Below are positions 8,136 through 16,547 of a DNA stretch of 36,188 nt, piece after piece (within the stretch, counting starts at the first letter, position 1; each line of letters starts with the position of its first letter). A program made the position numbers and the translations under genes. The DNA is from Ignavibacteria bacterium. GTDB lineage: Bacteria > Bacteroidota > Ignavibacteria > Ignavibacteriales > Ignavibacteriaceae. Under the pieces are notes generated by a model. It saw only the letters and a program-made list of their open reading frames with translations, was not told where the DNA came from and did no database searches. The stretch is from NCBI GenBank assembly GCA_021286645.1, contig JAJTBZ010000063.1, positions 1 through 36,188 on the forward strand, written 5' to 3'.

Positions 8136-9314
8136 TTAATCCTCGTCAAAAAGTGCTATGAAACTCTTATCATCTGAATCAACGGGCCGCGCGAGCAGTT
8201 CTTTCAGAGCAATTGTTCCAATATAAATATCTGCATCTTCGAGGCTAAGAGCATGATGTATATCGACCCAGGGCATACCGGATAATACCGAATCTTTGGG
8301 TATACGTGCGTATACCCTGATATGCGCATCATTATCTAATGCAGTACTATCATTGAGTTTATGATATTTATACCGATAACCCTTCGTTATACTTTCTATA
8401 TCTGAAGCTACAACGGTGGCAGTAGGAATGCTACCCGCCCCTTTCCCTGTATAGCATTGAATCCCGTAGTTTTCAGAATCCACAACTACAGCATTATATT
8501 CATTTTCTATCCCGTAGAGCTGATGTGAGGCCTTAATATACGAGGGCATTACAAATGCCTGAATAGTTCCAGCATGTTTAACTGCTTTAGCAATAAGTTT
8601 AATTTTCATGTTATGACCACGCGCTACCTGGATATCCGCATCGGTAAGATTTTGAATACCTGCATTATAAATATTTTCCGGCTTTTCGATAATCCCGAAA
8701 GCATGCGCCAGTAATATGACAAGTTTATTCTTTGAATCATAACCGGCTAAATCCAGTAAAGGGTTGCTTTCTACAAAACCGAGCCTGGTTGCTTCTGCCA
8801 ATGCTTCTTTATATGAAAGCCCTTGCCGAAATATCTGACTTAAAATAAAATTTGTTGTGCCATTGCATATCATCTCGAGTGAGTTAATCTGCACATGTTG
8901 ATAGAATTCCTCCAGCACCCTGATAATAGGAATACAGCCGCACACAGCACCCTCATAGCACAATTTTCCGCCAAATTGTTGTTGCAGAGAAATTAAAGCC
9001 GAAAGATTTTCAGCAATCATTTTTTTATTTGCAGTCACCAGCTTCTTGCCGTTTCTCAGAATTTGTTTAGCAATTTGGCTGCTGTCCAGTGCATTATCAA
9101 TTAACTCTACAATGACATCAAGTTTGCCATTAGCACCCAATATTTCGTTGTAGGATTGAGTAAAACCTGTGTTATGTTTCTCCACGGTTGACAATAAATC
9201 ACCCCTTACATCACACAGTTTTTCGAAACGATAAGCCCCCCCATATTCATTATTAACTATCGAATATAACCCCTTGCCTACGGTACCTAAACCGATTAAA
9301 CCTAAATTAACCAT
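8136..9314 (-). CDS. hom: Homoserine dehydrogenase
   Basis: This 392-residue oxidoreductase reduces aspartate semialdehyde to homoserine, the branch point to methionine and threonine. An N-terminal nucleotide-binding fold shows GLIGLGTVGKG at residues 5-15 and VTANKK near 95. The catalytic part includes NGTTNFILSQI near 150, where homoserine dehydrogenases bind substrate, and GAGSIPTATVVASDI near 290. The C-terminal 75 residues (VYARIP and the part after it) may be a reduced regulatory domain; the length lies between short forms and forms with a full ACT domain. The gene lies nine bases after metX and three bases before aspartokinase in one operon, so the supply of homoserine is tied to methionine synthesis. 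Confidence 0.93.
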   Translation of the reverse strand: MVNLGLIGLGTVGKGLYSIVNNEYGGAYRFEKLCDVRGDLLSTVEKHNTGFTQSYNEILGANGKLDVIVELIDNALDSSQIAKQILRNGKKLVTANKKMIAENLSALISLQQQFGGKLCYEGAVCGCIPIIRVLEEFYQHVQINSLEMICNGTTNFILSQIFRQGLSYKEALAEATRLGFVESNPLLDLAGYDSKNKLVILLAHAFGIIEKPENIYNAGIQNLTDADIQVARGHNMKIKLIAKAVKHAGTIQAFVMPSYIKASHQLYGIENEYNAVVVDSENYGIQCYTGKGAGSIPTATVVASDIESITKGYRYKYHKLNDSTALDNDAHIRVYARIPKDSVLSGMPWVDIHHALSLEDADIYIGTIALKELLARPVDSDDKSFIALFDED

Positions 9315-9323
9315 ACTATCTTA

Positions 9324-10310
9324 TTATGAAATAAATTTACTAATTACATTACTTAATACTTTGTACTCAATCAAAAAACCATCATGCCCAAAGCGTGAAT
9401 TAATGATTTCTAATTGGGCACCGGGAATATTTTCCTGAATAAACTGTTGCTCGGATACCGGGAATAAGCCATCCGAACTAATACCAATGACTAAGGTCTT
9501 CGCGGTAATTTCTTTGAGAGCAGTAGCTGCGTCTACCCTGCCCCTGCCTACATTATGGGAATCCATAGCCTTGCTGAGCAGGTAATAACTATGCTTATCA
9601 AATCTTTTACTCAATTTACTACCCTGGTATTGTTGGTAGGTTGATGCGCGAAAATCATCAAGCTTTTCATTTTCATCCGTCTGTGTTTCTACATAGGAGT
9701 CATAACTTCGGTATGAAAGCATTGCTATAGCCCTGGCGGCTTCAAGCCCAAGTTCATTACCTTTCAAGGCTAGTCGTTGCGCCTCATTAAAAGCTATTCC
9801 CCATGCCGAGTGACGTGCATTGGTTGCTATTGGTATGAGGAATTCAAAAACTTCCTGACATTTAATTGCCCATTCCAAAGCAATCTGTCCGCCGGTTGAC
9901 CCTCCTATTGCCACCTTAATCTTCATAATACCGAGTGATACCCGTAATTCATCGAGCGCGTTGGCCATATCACGAATGGTAAATAAGGGAAAACTCTCAC
10001 CATACGCGGTTCCCGTTACCGGGTTAACCGATAACGGTCCGCTGCTCCCGTAGCAAGAACCAAGGTTATTAGCACAAATGATACAATATTTCTCCGGATC
10101 AAAAAGCTTTTCCGGCCCGGTTAGCCCTTCCCACCATTCAGTTGGATCCGAATTAGCTGTAAGAGCATGAATGATCCACACAACATTTGATTTATCTTCA
10201 TTCAGTGAGCCATATATAGTGTATTGCAGCTCAAGCCGGGGTAACACACCTCCACGTTCCAATTGAAATGGAACGCTACTGATAAAACGGTCTTTATTTA
10301 CTGGTGTCAA
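9324..10310 (-). CDS. metX: Homoserine O-acetyltransferase (MetX family)
   Basis: This 328-residue alpha/beta-hydrolase-fold acyltransferase activates homoserine, normally with acetyl-CoA, for direct sulfhydrylation by MetY. The nucleophile elbow is GGSTGGQIALEW, with S138; the canonical form has M in place of T. Other family segments are NNLGSCYGSSGP at 81-92, DSHNVGRG near 235, an acid in GISSDGLFPVSEQQ and a histidine in FGHDGFLIEYK at the C-terminus, which complete the triad. Whether it uses acetyl- or succinyl-CoA cannot be told reliably from the sequence; the neighbouring MetY favours acetyl. It stands 52 bases after metY and nine bases before hom. The lid region is normal and no truncation is visible. 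Confidence 0.93.
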   Translation of the reverse strand: MTPVNKDRFISSVPFQLERGGVLPRLELQYTIYGSLNEDKSNVVWIIHALTANSDPTEWWEGLTGPEKLFDPEKYCIICANNLGSCYGSSGPLSVNPVTGTAYGESFPLFTIRDMANALDELRVSLGIMKIKVAIGGSTGGQIALEWAIKCQEVFEFLIPIATNARHSAWGIAFNEAQRLALKGNELGLEAARAIAMLSYRSYDSYVETQTDENEKLDDFRASTYQQYQGSKLSKRFDKHSYYLLSKAMDSHNVGRGRVDAATALKEITAKTLVIGISSDGLFPVSEQQFIQENIPGAQLEIINSRFGHDGFLIEYKVLSNVISKFIS

Positions 10311-10362
10311 TGTTTTGCCTTCTTAATATTTCAGTGAATGATCGATAAACATATTTGTAACC

Positions 10363-11697
<1,335 letters not shown>

Positions 11698-11728
11698 TTA
11701 TAATTACTTCAATAAATCAAAGTGAGGC

Positions 11729-11775
11729 AAAAAAAATCCGTTTCGACTACTGCTAAAAAAGTAGCCCAAACGGGT
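11729..11775 (-). terminator. Intrinsic terminator after the SAM-II aptamer
   Basis: On the minus strand CCGTTTGGGCTAC pairs with GTAGTCGAAACGG (11 of 13 pairs), with a T-rich loop, and is followed by eight T. It lies directly after the SAM-II element and about 55 bases before the metY start, so it is the likely output of that element. Confidence 0.8.
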
Positions 11776-11825
11776 TTACCTTTTTAGCTTTTTTTACGTG
11801 GTGCAATATGGATCAAATCCCACGG
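11776..11825 (-). ncRNA. SAM-II riboswitch aptamer
   Basis: The minus strand has the SAM-II layout. A first stem is formed by CGTGG and CCACG; its loop holds GATTTGATCC and ATATTGCA; a 3' tail of A-rich linker then carries GCTAAAAAGG. In the known SAM-II structure the loop and tail form a pseudoknot around SAM using GC and CC in the loop and GC and GG in the tail; all four are present here in the right order. Recalled against the well-studied metX SAM-II RNA, the loop ATATTGCA and the tail GCTAAAAAGG agree almost exactly. It sits upstream of metY, as expected. Confidence 0.88.
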
Positions 11826-11827
11826 AT

Positions 11828-11874
11828 AAAACGAAAAAACCGCACTTGTCAGTTCGGGGGTCTGAACAATGCGG
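11828..11874 (-). terminator. Intrinsic terminator after the first SAM element
   Basis: On the minus strand CCGCATTGTTCAG pairs with CTGACAAGTGCGG (10 Watson-Crick pairs, one wobble, two mismatches), followed by TTTTTTCGTTTT. It separates the upstream SAM-I-like core from the SAM-II aptamer, so transcripts can be stopped before SAM-II is made. Confidence 0.82.
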
Positions 11875-11882
11875 CTGCATTT

Positions 11883-11974
11883 CCAAGTTTTTTTCAGATC
11901 CCTGATCTGCGTATCTTTTTAGCACCGTGGCCTTGGCCGCCCGGTTGCTGTTTTTCTCAAAACTCTTGATACAA
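11883..11974 (-). ncRNA. Reduced SAM-I-type riboswitch (upstream element)
   Basis: The minus strand shows three SAM-I hallmarks in order: ATCAAGAG, CAGCAACCGG and CGGTGCTAA. The P1 stem can form from GTATC (11968-11972) and GATAC (11911-11915), leaving AAGAG as the joining strand as in standard SAM-I. P2 is reduced to a short hairpin (GTTTT, loop GAG, AAAAC), so the kink-turn and loop that normally form the pseudoknot are missing. P3 is GC, an AA/T internal loop, CCG, then GGC with a CAAG loop. P4 is absent from the core; instead CAGATC-AGG-GATCTG forms a hairpin just after P1. The parts known to contact SAM (J1/2, P3 internal loop, J3/4) are kept. I infer SAM binding from the motifs, position upstream of metY and the terminator that follows. 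It could also be a decayed or altered-specificity relative. Confidence 0.7.
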
Positions 11975-11990
11975 TTTTTATTTATGTTTC

Positions 11991-12020
11991 AATATAAGCA
12001 ATTCCACCATTTGAAGTCAA
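11991..12020 (-). promoter_or_regulatory. Promoter of the metY operon
   Basis: On the minus strand TTGACT (12015-12020), an 18-base spacer and TATATT (11991-11996) form a good sigma-70-like promoter. Transcription would start about 15 bases before the first riboswitch element. The downstream box, TATATTG, also resembles the Bacteroidota TAnnTTTG box with one base missing. Confidence 0.6.
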
Positions 12021-12128
12021 GATGGTACCAAAAGTCTGCCCTTATTTTTTTTATGATGGAATTTGAATTTGCCAGATTCATAAACTGTTATATTATTATA
12101 TCGCTATTTAAAATAAATTTGGAATATT

Positions 12129-12755
12129 ATGGAATTCAAGCAAGCTGTTGAACTACGAGCATCGGTACGTACTTTTACCGATAGCCCAATCCCTCAGGAA
12201 GATATTCGCGAAATCCTCCGCCTCGCCACATGCGCTCCATGCATTGGTGGATCAGAATTCTGGAAATACCTTGTAATTACTGATAAAGCATTGCTTTCAC
12301 AAATTGCCGGTATTGTAAGGGAAAAATATAATTCCCTCATTCCTCAGGATGGGAACCCTGTGCATGCTAATATAAAAGTGGCGGTGGAAAAATTTTCTTC
12401 GGTAATAGCCTCCGCTCCGGCTGTAATTGCTGTTCTTACTGAGCCATACGAAGCTTTAATCGATAATGTTTTAGCTGCAAATGGTTTATCACATAATGAC
12501 ATGAACAGTCTTCGTAATCATCCCGATATTCAGACTGTTGGAGCGGTGGTGCAAACCCTTCTGCTTAGTGCCGTAAATGCCGGTTACACTGGCTGTTGGC
12601 TCTCGGGTCCAATGATTGCAAAAAATGAAATCAGCTCAATATTGGCTATACAGGAGCCTTTTTCACTTTCGGCTTTCGTGGCAATTGGCAACCCCGGCGC
12701 ACCGGTTGCTCCGCGAGTAAAAAAAGATGTTGACGAAATGATTGAATGGAGATAA
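12129..12755 (+). CDS. Nitroreductase family protein
   Basis: This 208-residue protein has the fold and motifs of FMN-dependent nitroreductases. The N-terminal ELRASVRTFTDSPIPQEDI segment includes the RxSxRxF motif that binds the FMN phosphate, followed by ILRLATCAPCIGGSEFWKYLVI. The C-terminal part contains VVQTLLLSAVNAGYTGCWLSGP and FVAIGNPGAPVAPRVKKDVDEMI, where FMN and the dimer partner meet. Such enzymes reduce nitro compounds, quinones or flavins with NAD(P)H, or take part in redox cofactor processing; the substrate cannot be told. The unusual CAPC pair near residues 36-39 could be redox-active. It is transcribed divergently from the metY operon and ends at a strong hairpin, so it is probably a single-gene unit. 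Confidence 0.9.
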   Translation: MEFKQAVELRASVRTFTDSPIPQEDIREILRLATCAPCIGGSEFWKYLVITDKALLSQIAGIVREKYNSLIPQDGNPVHANIKVAVEKFSSVIASAPAVIAVLTEPYEALIDNVLAANGLSHNDMNSLRNHPDIQTVGAVVQTLLLSAVNAGYTGCWLSGPMIAKNEISSILAIQEPFSLSAFVAIGNPGAPVAPRVKKDVDEMIEWR

Positions 12756-12764
12756 GTTCTTTTG

Positions 12765-12787
12765 ATCGGGGAGCCCTGCTCCCCGAT
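12765..12787. terminator. Bidirectional terminator between nitroreductase and RMD1 genes
   Basis: ATCGGGGAG and CTCCCCGAT form a perfect nine-pair stem with a five-base loop, between convergent genes. Only short T-runs flank it, so it may act more as an mRNA end stabiliser. Confidence 0.65.
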
Positions 12788-12793
12788 TAAGCT

Positions 12794-13588
12794 TTAATGC
12801 GGTAACCCTTTGAAGATAAAGCTCAGAAGTAAATTGCCTACTTCAATAAATATTAAAATTATTACTATCCATTCCAGTCGTTTTGATTCATTATGCTGTG
12901 CAAGTTCAGTAAACAATTCCAAATTGTCTTTTACCAATTGAAGCTTGTAATCAAGATCTCTGAATCGTGTACGTAAATCAAACGTTTCTCGCAAACCCTG
13001 ATTAATTTTATTCAGCTCTTCGTTTTCCCAAATTGTTTCGGGCTCATCCAGAATGTAAATATTATCAATAATTCTTGTTCGAATGTTCATTGATTGCCCA
13101 ATGAATCTCAGGAGTTGTTTTTGAGTAGCATGCAGTTTGCCGGTTTTTTCGAGCGAGGCAATTACCGTGGTATTGTCATCCAAAAGCCGCTGTGTCATAT
13201 CTGAATAATAGTCCAACGCAACCGATTGCCCTACATTCAGCATTACCATTTTTAATAAATCTTCCGTAACCTTAGATACTCTGAGCTCATTAAATGAGAA
13301 TTGCAGTCCCGACTCTTCTATGAGTATGGTAAAGTCTTCAGAATAACGCTGTTCAAATTCATTAACGGTAAATTGTCGTAAATAATCCAATAGCCTGGAC
13401 ATTTCTACTTCATCGCAATTACTAAATACAATTACCCCATAGTCGAAAATATATAAGTATGAGTCAGTGTCCAGTTTATAAAACAATTCATATGAATTCC
13501 CGGATACCAGTGTCCCGGCGAAATTTTTCTTTATAGCTTTTATTTGTAACTGTTCCGCTACCTGAAACGCGTTGATTGAATTCTTCAT
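12794..13588 (-). CDS. RMD1/YagE family (DUF155) membrane protein
   Basis: This 264-residue protein belongs to the RMD1 (DUF155) family, found in bacteria and in mitochondria, where yeast members are linked to inner-membrane and translation functions. Family marks are YLYIFDYGVIVF near 45-57, the helical region MNIRTRIIDNIYILDEPETIWENEEL near 165-190, and a coiled-coil-like stretch to about 230. The last part, RLEWIVIILIFIEVGNLLLSF (about 239-259), is the typical C-terminal membrane helix. The biochemical role in bacteria is not established. It has its own transcription unit, with about 360 bases upstream before the next minus-strand gene. Confidence 0.88.
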   Translation of the reverse strand: MKNSINAFQVAEQLQIKAIKKNFAGTLVSGNSYELFYKLDTDSYLYIFDYGVIVFSNCDEVEMSRLLDYLRQFTVNEFEQRYSEDFTILIEESGLQFSFNELRVSKVTEDLLKMVMLNVGQSVALDYYSDMTQRLLDDNTTVIASLEKTGKLHATQKQLLRFIGQSMNIRTRIIDNIYILDEPETIWENEELNKINQGLRETFDLRTRFRDLDYKLQLVKDNLELFTELAQHNESKRLEWIVIILIFIEVGNLLLSFIFKGLPH

Positions 13589-13946
13589 ATTCCACTAAAG
13601 CATAATTTATCTGTTTAAAATAGTAATTTCCCCGGAAAATCAGGGAATTATCATAGTTCCCCCCTATACGAAAAAAAATTATATCACTGCCCATGGTTAA
13701 GTTCTACCCTTTAAGGAAGATCCGTAGAATATCACTATGTGAAATCAGATTTTGAAGCTGGTAGATTGGTAAATCGGCGAAACAGAATATTTACATTTGT
13801 CAAACGATATGATTTCTTTTTACAGGTAGTCCATGACCGGAGTATTAAACAATGGGAAGTGAGTTTGATGCAATATTTATTCAAACAGTGGAAATTTGTA
13901 GAGGGATATAATTTTGATGCGAACTTATTTATGTTTCGGAGGAAAG
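13589..13946. other. Intergenic region upstream of the RMD1 gene
   Basis: About 358 bases lie between the RMD1 gene and the RNA methyltransferase gene. A plus-strand frame opens at a GTG (13739) and runs to 13969, encoding 76 residues rich in F, Y, W and R; it overlaps the end of the methyltransferase gene by 23 bases, has no close ribosome site and matches nothing I know, so I do not call it a gene. The minus strand presumably holds the RMD1 promoter, but no convincing boxes were found. Confidence 0.4.
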
Positions 13947-14723
13947 CTATTGCTTATAGTGGGCAATGAAAATTGCTGCTGCTATAGCGGCATTTAATGA
14001 TTCTCCGCCTCCCAATCGGGGAATGCTGACAATCTTATCACATTTATCAAGCAGAGATTTACTAACACCGTGTGCTTCGCTGCCAATTATTATAGTAATT
14101 CCACTTCCCGGAATTTGCTCCTGAAAGAGATTTGTCCCTTGCATATCTGCTGCAATGAGTACATGCCCCAGTTCACTTAATCGATTAATAAGCGAATAGT
14201 TTTCATCATCATAAATAAATTTAACAAAGAAAACAGCTCCCATACTACTGCGAATTACTTTAGGATTAAAAATTTCTGCCGTGCCGCTGCTAAGAATAAT
14301 TCCATCGACACCAAACCATAGTGCGGTTCGGAAAATTGTACCTAAATTACCCGGGTCCTGAATTCTATCCAGATAAAGATAAACACCCTCTTCCCTATCC
14401 TTGGGTAAATCAGAAAGAAATGCGGTAATTTTAACAATTGCACCAATGCCCTGAGGGTTTTCGGTATCGGCAATTTTAGCAAACCCACTATCGGGAACAA
14501 TACACAATTCATATTTTCGCTGAATTGAATTGATTGCGGCAGCATGAGCAGACCACCAACTTTCTGAAACAATAATGCACTCAATCAGATCGGTTTTTTC
14601 AGATAATTCTTCAACGACCCGTAAACCATCGACAAATACCTTATTATGCCGGGTTCTGCCTTTTTTACTTAAAAGAGAAGAATATAACTTTATTCGGGCT
14701 TTACTCAGTGGTGCTGGCTGCAT
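13947..14723 (-). CDS. TrmH/SpoU family RNA 2'-O-methyltransferase
   Basis: This 258-residue protein is a SPOUT-fold methyltransferase of the TrmH/RlmB type, which transfers methyl from SAM to a ribose 2'-OH in rRNA or tRNA. The N-terminal 95 residues form a substrate-binding domain (KVFVDGLRVVEEL near 28-40). The catalytic motifs are IQDPGNLGTIFRTA at 121-134 (N126 and R132), IIIGSEAHGVS at 211-221, and IPRLGGGESLNAAIAAAI at 234-251, which form the knotted cofactor site. Length and order fit the family. The exact nucleotide is not predictable. It follows the DUF971 gene by 11 bases and ends the long minus-strand run from rng. Confidence 0.92.
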   Translation of the reverse strand: MQPAPLSKARIKLYSSLLSKKGRTRHNKVFVDGLRVVEELSEKTDLIECIIVSESWWSAHAAAINSIQRKYELCIVPDSGFAKIADTENPQGIGAIVKITAFLSDLPKDREEGVYLYLDRIQDPGNLGTIFRTALWFGVDGIILSSGTAEIFNPKVIRSSMGAVFFVKFIYDDENYSLINRLSELGHVLIAADMQGTNLFQEQIPGSGITIIIGSEAHGVSKSLLDKCDKIVSIPRLGGGESLNAAIAAAIFIAHYKQ

Positions 14724-14734
14724 AATAAAAGTTA

Positions 14735-15031
14735 CTACCTTGCAATCAGCTTCTGTAAATAATCCCAGGAATATATGCCTGTATCATGGCCATCTTTCCA
14801 TTGAATAGCTATCGCGTAACCGCCAACAGGTTGAATCCCTGCTATTTTATACGATAAATCGGAAAGCTTCTTTTCCGTGGGGGCATAGGTATGCAAGAGA
14901 ATTGTTTCACCTTTACATCCCGCGCACGGGCATTCATTCCGTAATAGTTCTAAAGAGAATTGCCACGATGAATCATCCATCCACGTTATGATTAACTGCT
15001 TATTTTCAACTTTAATCTGTTTTGCATTCAT
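14735..15031 (-). CDS. DUF971 domain protein
   Basis: This 98-residue protein is a stand-alone DUF971 domain. This domain also occurs fused to Mrp/ApbC-type iron-sulfur carriers (for example plant HCF101) and at the N-terminus of gamma-butyrobetaine hydroxylase. The mark is the cysteine cluster ECPCAGCKGE, with C34, C36 and C39, after SLELLRNE, and the end WKDGHDTGIYSWDYL is also typical. The cysteines suggest metal or iron-sulfur cluster binding; a role in cluster delivery is inferred only from family fusions. It starts three bases after the end of holA and lies 11 bases before the methyltransferase gene, so the three are probably cotranscribed. Confidence 0.88.
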   Translation of the reverse strand: MNAKQIKVENKQLIITWMDDSSWQFSLELLRNECPCAGCKGETILLHTYAPTEKKLSDLSYKIAGIQPVGGYAIAIQWKDGHDTGIYSWDYLQKLIAR

Positions 15032-15034
15032 CTT

Positions 15035-16048
15035 TTAATCCTGGAATATTACTGAAAACAATTTGGCAATAATGGTTTGTTCATCAAACATAGATGATTT
15101 CACTTCAATATCGGCATCGAAAAGTGCCTTACTGATAGTCCGTAGTCTGCGGGAATTAAATTTTCGACTAATAGGAATGAGTTTCGGAAGGTTCCATTGA
15201 GGCACACCTAAAATTCGGGCAGCTTCAACGGTTGGTACTTGTTTTTCTATAATCTCAGGGAGTCGGGCCATTGTTGTAAAATATTTATTCAGGTAGCCAA
15301 TCAGCACCAAGGGATATTCGCCCTGATTAAGAAGCGCGAAAGCAACCTTTAATGCCTGAGCTTTATTACCTGTTTCTATCGCTTTATCAATATCAAATAT
15401 CTGATATTTTTTTGTATTTACTGCCTGCGATTGCAAAATTGCGGTGGTTACTCGCTCTTCGGCGCCCATATAGAGAATTATTTTCTCAATCTGCATTTCC
15501 AAAACAGAGCGTTCTTCACCACACATCATTATCAGGTAGCGGGCGTCATCATGAGTAATTACTTTACCCTTCTGAGCCATAAATTGTACCAACCATTCCT
15601 CAAGTGAATCGCTGCGTAGTGTCTTACACTCGTAAATATATTTCTGCTCGGTAAGTACTTTCAAGTATTCTTGCGAGAAAGCAGATATTTTTCCGGCATG
15701 AGTTACAATAAAAATGGTATAGTCTGGTGGATTCTTAAATATTGCAGAGAACCGATTTTTTTCCTTATCGGTTCTCTGTTCGAATTCCTTTAATGTTACA
15801 AGTTTTTTCCTTCCGGCCAAAGGATAGCTTTGCACATCACTTAGAATGTCTTCTGCTGAAGCCTTGGCGAAATAGACTCGTTTATCGAAATCTATATCAA
15901 CATCCTTACCTGCTGTTTCTTCAACCTGGTGAACGATTTGCTCAATTTGATACGTATCATCACCATAAAAGAAATATACAGGAGCAAAGTGCTTTTTCTT
16001 AAGCTGTGCCTCTACTTCGGTTGCCGAAGGAATTAACTGCTTGCCCAT
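15035..16048 (-). CDS. holA: DNA polymerase III subunit delta
   Basis: This 337-residue protein is the delta subunit of the clamp loader, which opens the sliding clamp during replication. It has the AAA+-like N-terminal part without functional nucleotide binding (PVYFFYGDDTYQIEQIVHQV at 23-42), the middle part with FIVTHAGK and SLEEWLVQFMAQKGK, and a C-terminal collar domain (LIGYLNKYFTTMARLPEII near 248-266, then the final FDADIEVKSS). The sequence is divergent, as usual for delta, but length and segment order fit. The start codon overlaps the stop of the cyclophilin gene as TAATG, which suggests coupled translation. Confidence 0.92.
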   Translation of the reverse strand: MGKQLIPSATEVEAQLKKKHFAPVYFFYGDDTYQIEQIVHQVEETAGKDVDIDFDKRVYFAKASAEDILSDVQSYPLAGRKKLVTLKEFEQRTDKEKNRFSAIFKNPPDYTIFIVTHAGKISAFSQEYLKVLTEQKYIYECKTLRSDSLEEWLVQFMAQKGKVITHDDARYLIMMCGEERSVLEMQIEKIILYMGAEERVTTAILQSQAVNTKKYQIFDIDKAIETGNKAQALKVAFALLNQGEYPLVLIGYLNKYFTTMARLPEIIEKQVPTVEAARILGVPQWNLPKLIPISRKFNSRRLRTISKALFDADIEVKSSMFDEQTIIAKLFSVIFQD

Positions 16049-16530
16049 TAATTTTCTGTTTTTTCTATCGTAACAGATACAATTTTAACATCAACTGCAG
16101 GTTTGTCGTATGGTTTTGTTGTCTTCACTTTACCTATTGCTTCAACTACATCCATACCGCCAATAACCTTACCAAATATTGAATGTTTGTTATCTAACCA
16201 CGGGGTAGGTACGAGTGTAATGAAGAACTGGCTTCCGTTTGTGTTCGGACCTGCATTGGCCATAGAAAGTATTCCCGGGCTATTGTGTTTGAGATGGGCA
16301 CAAAATTCATCATCAAATTTTTTTCCATATATACTCTCACCACCGCGTCCTGAGCCGGTGGGGTCACCACCTTGAATCATAAACTGATCAATCACCCGAT
16401 GAAAGATCACTCCATCATAATATCCCTTTTCGGAAAGACCGACGAAGTTTTTCACGGTTTTAGGAGTATCTTTTTCGAATAATTCGATTTCAATTACTCC
16501 CATGGATGTTGTCATAACTGCTTTTAACAT
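16048..16530 (-). CDS. ppiB: Peptidyl-prolyl cis-trans isomerase, cyclophilin type
   Basis: This 160-residue single-domain cyclophilin speeds proline isomerisation during protein folding. Active-site segments are clear: [15 protein letters not shown] at 43-57 (with the catalytic arginine), [17 protein letters not shown] near 92-108 and the [17 protein letters not shown] segment. There is no signal peptide, so it works in the cytoplasm. The length is normal for bacterial PpiB. A GGGAATAGG stretch precedes the start at a long distance. Its stop overlaps the holA start. The link to replication genes is probably only shared transcription. Confidence 0.95.
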   Translation of the reverse strand: MLKAVMTTSMGVIEIELFEKDTPKTVKNFVGLSEKGYYDGVIFHRVIDQFMIQGGDPTGSGRGGESIYGKKFDDEFCAHLKHNSPGILSMANAGPNTNGSQFFITLVPTPWLDNKHSIFGKVIGGMDVVEAIGKVKTTKPYDKPAVDVKIVSVTIEKTEN

Positions 16531-16547
16531 AAAAAAAACCTATTCCC

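Noticed and set aside
12114-12121. TAAATTTG directly before the nitroreductase start as a promoter box
   Set aside because: There is no TTTG at the right distance upstream, and it is only seven bases before the start codon, which would make the mRNA almost leaderless.
11927-12151. A 74-codon plus-strand frame over the SAM element and metY promoter
   Set aside because: It covers the structured leader of the metY operon on the opposite strand and the nitroreductase upstream region; no family or start signal.
13739-13969. A 76-codon plus-strand frame with GTG start
   Set aside because: No near ribosome site, overlaps the end of the RNA methyltransferase gene, and no recognisable family.
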